In this document: piece by piece, positions 61,701 to 64,000 of the stretch | How the letters are laid out: every line of letters starts with the position of its first letter | How positions within the stretch are numbered: the stretch's first letter is position 1 | Source of the DNA: Holacanthus passer | Taxonomy: Eukaryota; Chordata; Actinopteri; Pomacanthidae | Length of the DNA stretch: 64,000 nt | Direction: 5' to 3' | Assembly: GCA_025331565.1 (NCBI GenBank) | Contig: JAFREQ010000027.1 | Span: 620,001-684,000, forward strand | The notes under the pieces: model-generated | The model's input: the letters and a program-made list of their open reading frames with translations, nothing else | Database searches by the model: none | What the model was told of the DNA's origin: nothing | Position numbers and translations under genes: made by a program

Positions 61701-64000
61701 AATTCAAGTATCCTGGTTCCTGCTCTTGTGTGATTACCAGTGGGCCATGAATCATCCACTGTACCATCCTGCACCTCAGCCTCATCCAACTGAATTACAG
61801 GAGGGGAAATTTTTCTAATTAACTGTGGGTTAATTGCTGTAGCGGTTGATGCTCGGAGAAGGATGTGCATCATGTGGTAGGACATTTTCTTTTAACTTTA
61901 AAAAGGGACTTCAGATCGCCGGCTTTGCCAGTGTGACATTCAGTGTACAGAAAATAGAATTGGGGAAGAATAATGTGTCAATTTCATCTTTATCTTTTCA
62001 TCTGCATTGTCATGTATGGAAGACAAATGAGACATTGTGTCTCATTGTGTCTGTGTAAGCAAACACACTGTGGAGTCTTTTCTGATCTTTTTTATTTTCA
62101 CTGGCAGGATTACTGTACACTATGAGCGGTAGGTACTCAGTATTTGTGTTTGGCCTGGGAGGCAACTTAAAAAGGGTGGAACTAGTAAGAACAAAAATCA
62201 GAGTTAGGGGTGTAATTAAATAAAAATGCCCTCACAAACAAACGGTTCGGTCCCCTCTGAACAAAGAGCTAAACTCTTATGAGTGCGTCGCTGCTTTTAT
62301 TGTGCACATACATGCGTGTGCTTTAGCATATGGCTGATGCAAAGGCAGTAATGTGCAAAGAAAATGTGGTAATATGCACAAACAAAGCCAAAGAAATAGG
62401 ACTGCAAGCTGGCAAATGTGAATGTAAACAGTGTGTAAGCAATTTAAAATGCTCAAATCGTTCAGCTTTGCAAATGTTTTATGAGGGAACAGGTTTGACA
62501 ATTCATTTTGGCTGATAACAACTTTGTTTAGAGGTTGCTTGTTTTATATAGCATGATGTATTACCCATCAAGGATTTAATGTATTTAAGATAAACTGTGA
62601 TGCATCTAATCTCATGTTAAATTTGTCTAAAATAACCAAAACCCCAATTTTCAAGTGTTAATTTTCAAAACGAAAGAAAAGTCCTGTTGGTGAATTAGAA
62701 ACACTGAAGTGTGCCGTGGCTGTGTGAGGAGATGGTGAGATTTTGGCCGCTGAAGCAACAATTTTGAATCTGGCTCTTCTTCTCTCTTTATAATTTCACT
62801 AGACTGACACATCTCCAACAGTAAAACAGTAGTCAAATGATGTATTCTGTATTTTACTATAAAGGATAGTCTAATAAAGCTGTAAATGGAATTGTGCATT
62901 TTTTTTGTTTTGTCATCTTCAGTTCAGAATTGTGCTGCGTGACCTTTATGCTACAACACGGATACAAACACGAGCGCAACATCTCATTTCTATCCCTCTG
63001 CAGAAAGCATTCGTTTTTATCTGAATTCCATTTGTGAGTTGAGGGGGAAAATCACAGGCTGTTCCGTATCACTTCTGATATGGAAATGTATCATTCTGTG
63101 AATGTTTCGGCCGATGAAAACGGATATCTCTGTGAATGCAACTGTGTGGGCATGCTCAGGCAGATACGTCCGTGCAGCTCGTAGGCAACATTACATTTTA
63201 TGACTGACGAACCTGATAGATTGCTGTATATTGGAATTCCTCTGGTCTGCTAACATCCTGTAATAACAAGCACAAAACCCTTCGGAGGCAGACGTCTCGC
63301 CTTTCTGCTGATTTCAATCTTGTTTCCACCTCTGCACGTCTCCTTTCCAACGCTGATTCAAACATCACAGCCTCGCCGCAGTGAATTAAAAAGAACAATA
63401 CAGTGATTCTGTGTAGCTGTCTCATTACATGTAAAAAATGATGTCTCAAACCAGTGCATTATGGGTCCAATTTACCTTGTCTATGTGGTTCTTGAGATGC
63501 AACACAAAAGCAAAGAAAACTGAAAAAAGGATCTTGAGATTTTGATGACGCTTCTGAGTTCTGGTCAGTTTGATTTGAACAGACTATAAATATGACACTT
63601 GTACGATATCCAGTGAGTTTTAGGTCTAAGTACGTCTAGTCATGCTTCAATAAAAGCCTTTAGAAATTATTTCTAGTTTTGTTCTGCCTTGATTTCATTT
63701 GTCTTGTAGTCTGGTCAGTTTTATTCATCATTCAATTTATCCTTCTTGTGTGTTGCCATTATCAATATCAGAAGATCCAAAAAAAAAATCAGGAGAATAA
63801 AACTGAAACATCTCATCAATAGAATTTTAAAGAGAACCATTTTTCCACATCACTTTCCTCAATTATGATCAAAAATGCACAAGACATGTACATCGTAAGA
63901 GAATGCTGTCACGCTTCATCAGTTGAAGAAATATTTTATTTATGGTGGATAATGATATTTACATCACCTAGAAACAGGGTGAGCTTTAAAGCTGAACAGT
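58733..64000. other. Non-coding stretch, no gene recognised
   Basis: Contains one microsatellite (59018). A GC-richer patch at 60252-60430 has overlapping minus-strand frames of 67-93 codons with Cys- and Leu-rich peptides and no splice support. The 59460-59700 patch is open on both strands (80-88 codons) and has more CpG than its surroundings. Near 61745-61880 'ctaattaac…ttaattgc' resembles a regulatory block. A minus-strand 45-nt exon-like block at 63214-63258 was considered and rejected. Nothing else was seen. Confidence 0.45.
59018..59052 (+). repeat. (CA)n microsatellite with CG interruptions
   Basis: CA units broken once by CGCG, about 35 bp in all. Confidence 0.95.

Noticed and set aside
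63214..63258. 45-nt minus-strand micro-exon candidate (acceptor gttattacag, donor GTTCGT)
   Set aside because: Very short, non-consensus donor and no recognised peptide.
1..64000. CRISPR arrays, operons, toxin-antitoxin or phage-like modules
   Set aside because: No regularly spaced repeats and no bacterial-type genes. Every recognisable element is a eukaryotic transposon or a microsatellite.

Overview
The window looks like non-coding nuclear DNA of a ray-finned fish, probably a percomorph teleost. The base composition is AT-rich and CpG-poor, and there are many long (CA)n/(GA)n microsatellites. It also holds decayed Tc1-like transposons with the terminal sequence CAACCCCAATTCCAAAAAAG and pieces of L2/CR1/Rex1-type LINE reverse transcriptase. 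Several other dispersed repeats match sequences I remember from perciform genomes. There are no operons, ribosome binding sites or bacterial-type genes. No open frame is longer than about 150 codons, and almost all frames look like chance ORFs. No family searches could be run, so family assignments rest on recognised motifs.

Layout. 1-9 kb: unique AT-rich sequence with almost nothing identifiable. 9-13.7 kb: a retroelement 3'-end fragment with a hammerhead-like core (9.03-9.09 kb), a 120-bp foldback Tc1 derivative (10.18-10.30 kb), a TATA-bearing retroelement-like promoter segment (12.84-13.33 kb) and an adjoining dispersed repeat. 14-22 kb: mostly unique sequence, one large (GT)n(GA)n tract and a possible conserved non-coding element near 17.1 kb. 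22-31.4 kb: a repeat-dense zone with four copies of one inverted-repeat-ended element, two copies of another dispersed repeat, a second hammerhead-like fragment and several microsatellites. 34-43.4 kb: an old minus-strand LINE (34.0-34.6 kb), an RT fragment with the GVPQGSILGP motif (40.6 kb) and two LINE-type 3' tails (37.4 and 43.35 kb). 43-58 kb: mostly unique DNA with several stretches that resemble developmental enhancers, a third hammerhead-like retroelement fragment (49.6-49.8 kb), an 18-bp-stem hairpin resembling a pre-microRNA (52.16-52.22 kb), a CpG-rich island (54.4 kb) and the one convincing candidate exon (minus strand, 55324-55482). 58-64 kb: an internally deleted Tc1-like element retaining a piece of transposase, then unique DNA.

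Taken together this is probably a gene desert or the inside of very large introns. If the 55.3 kb exon is real, its host gene runs on the minus strand. I could not identify that gene. No previously undescribed multi-gene system is visible. The items most worth testing are the hairpin at 52.2 kb, the exon at 55.4 kb and the shared hammerhead-like core in three retroelement fragments.
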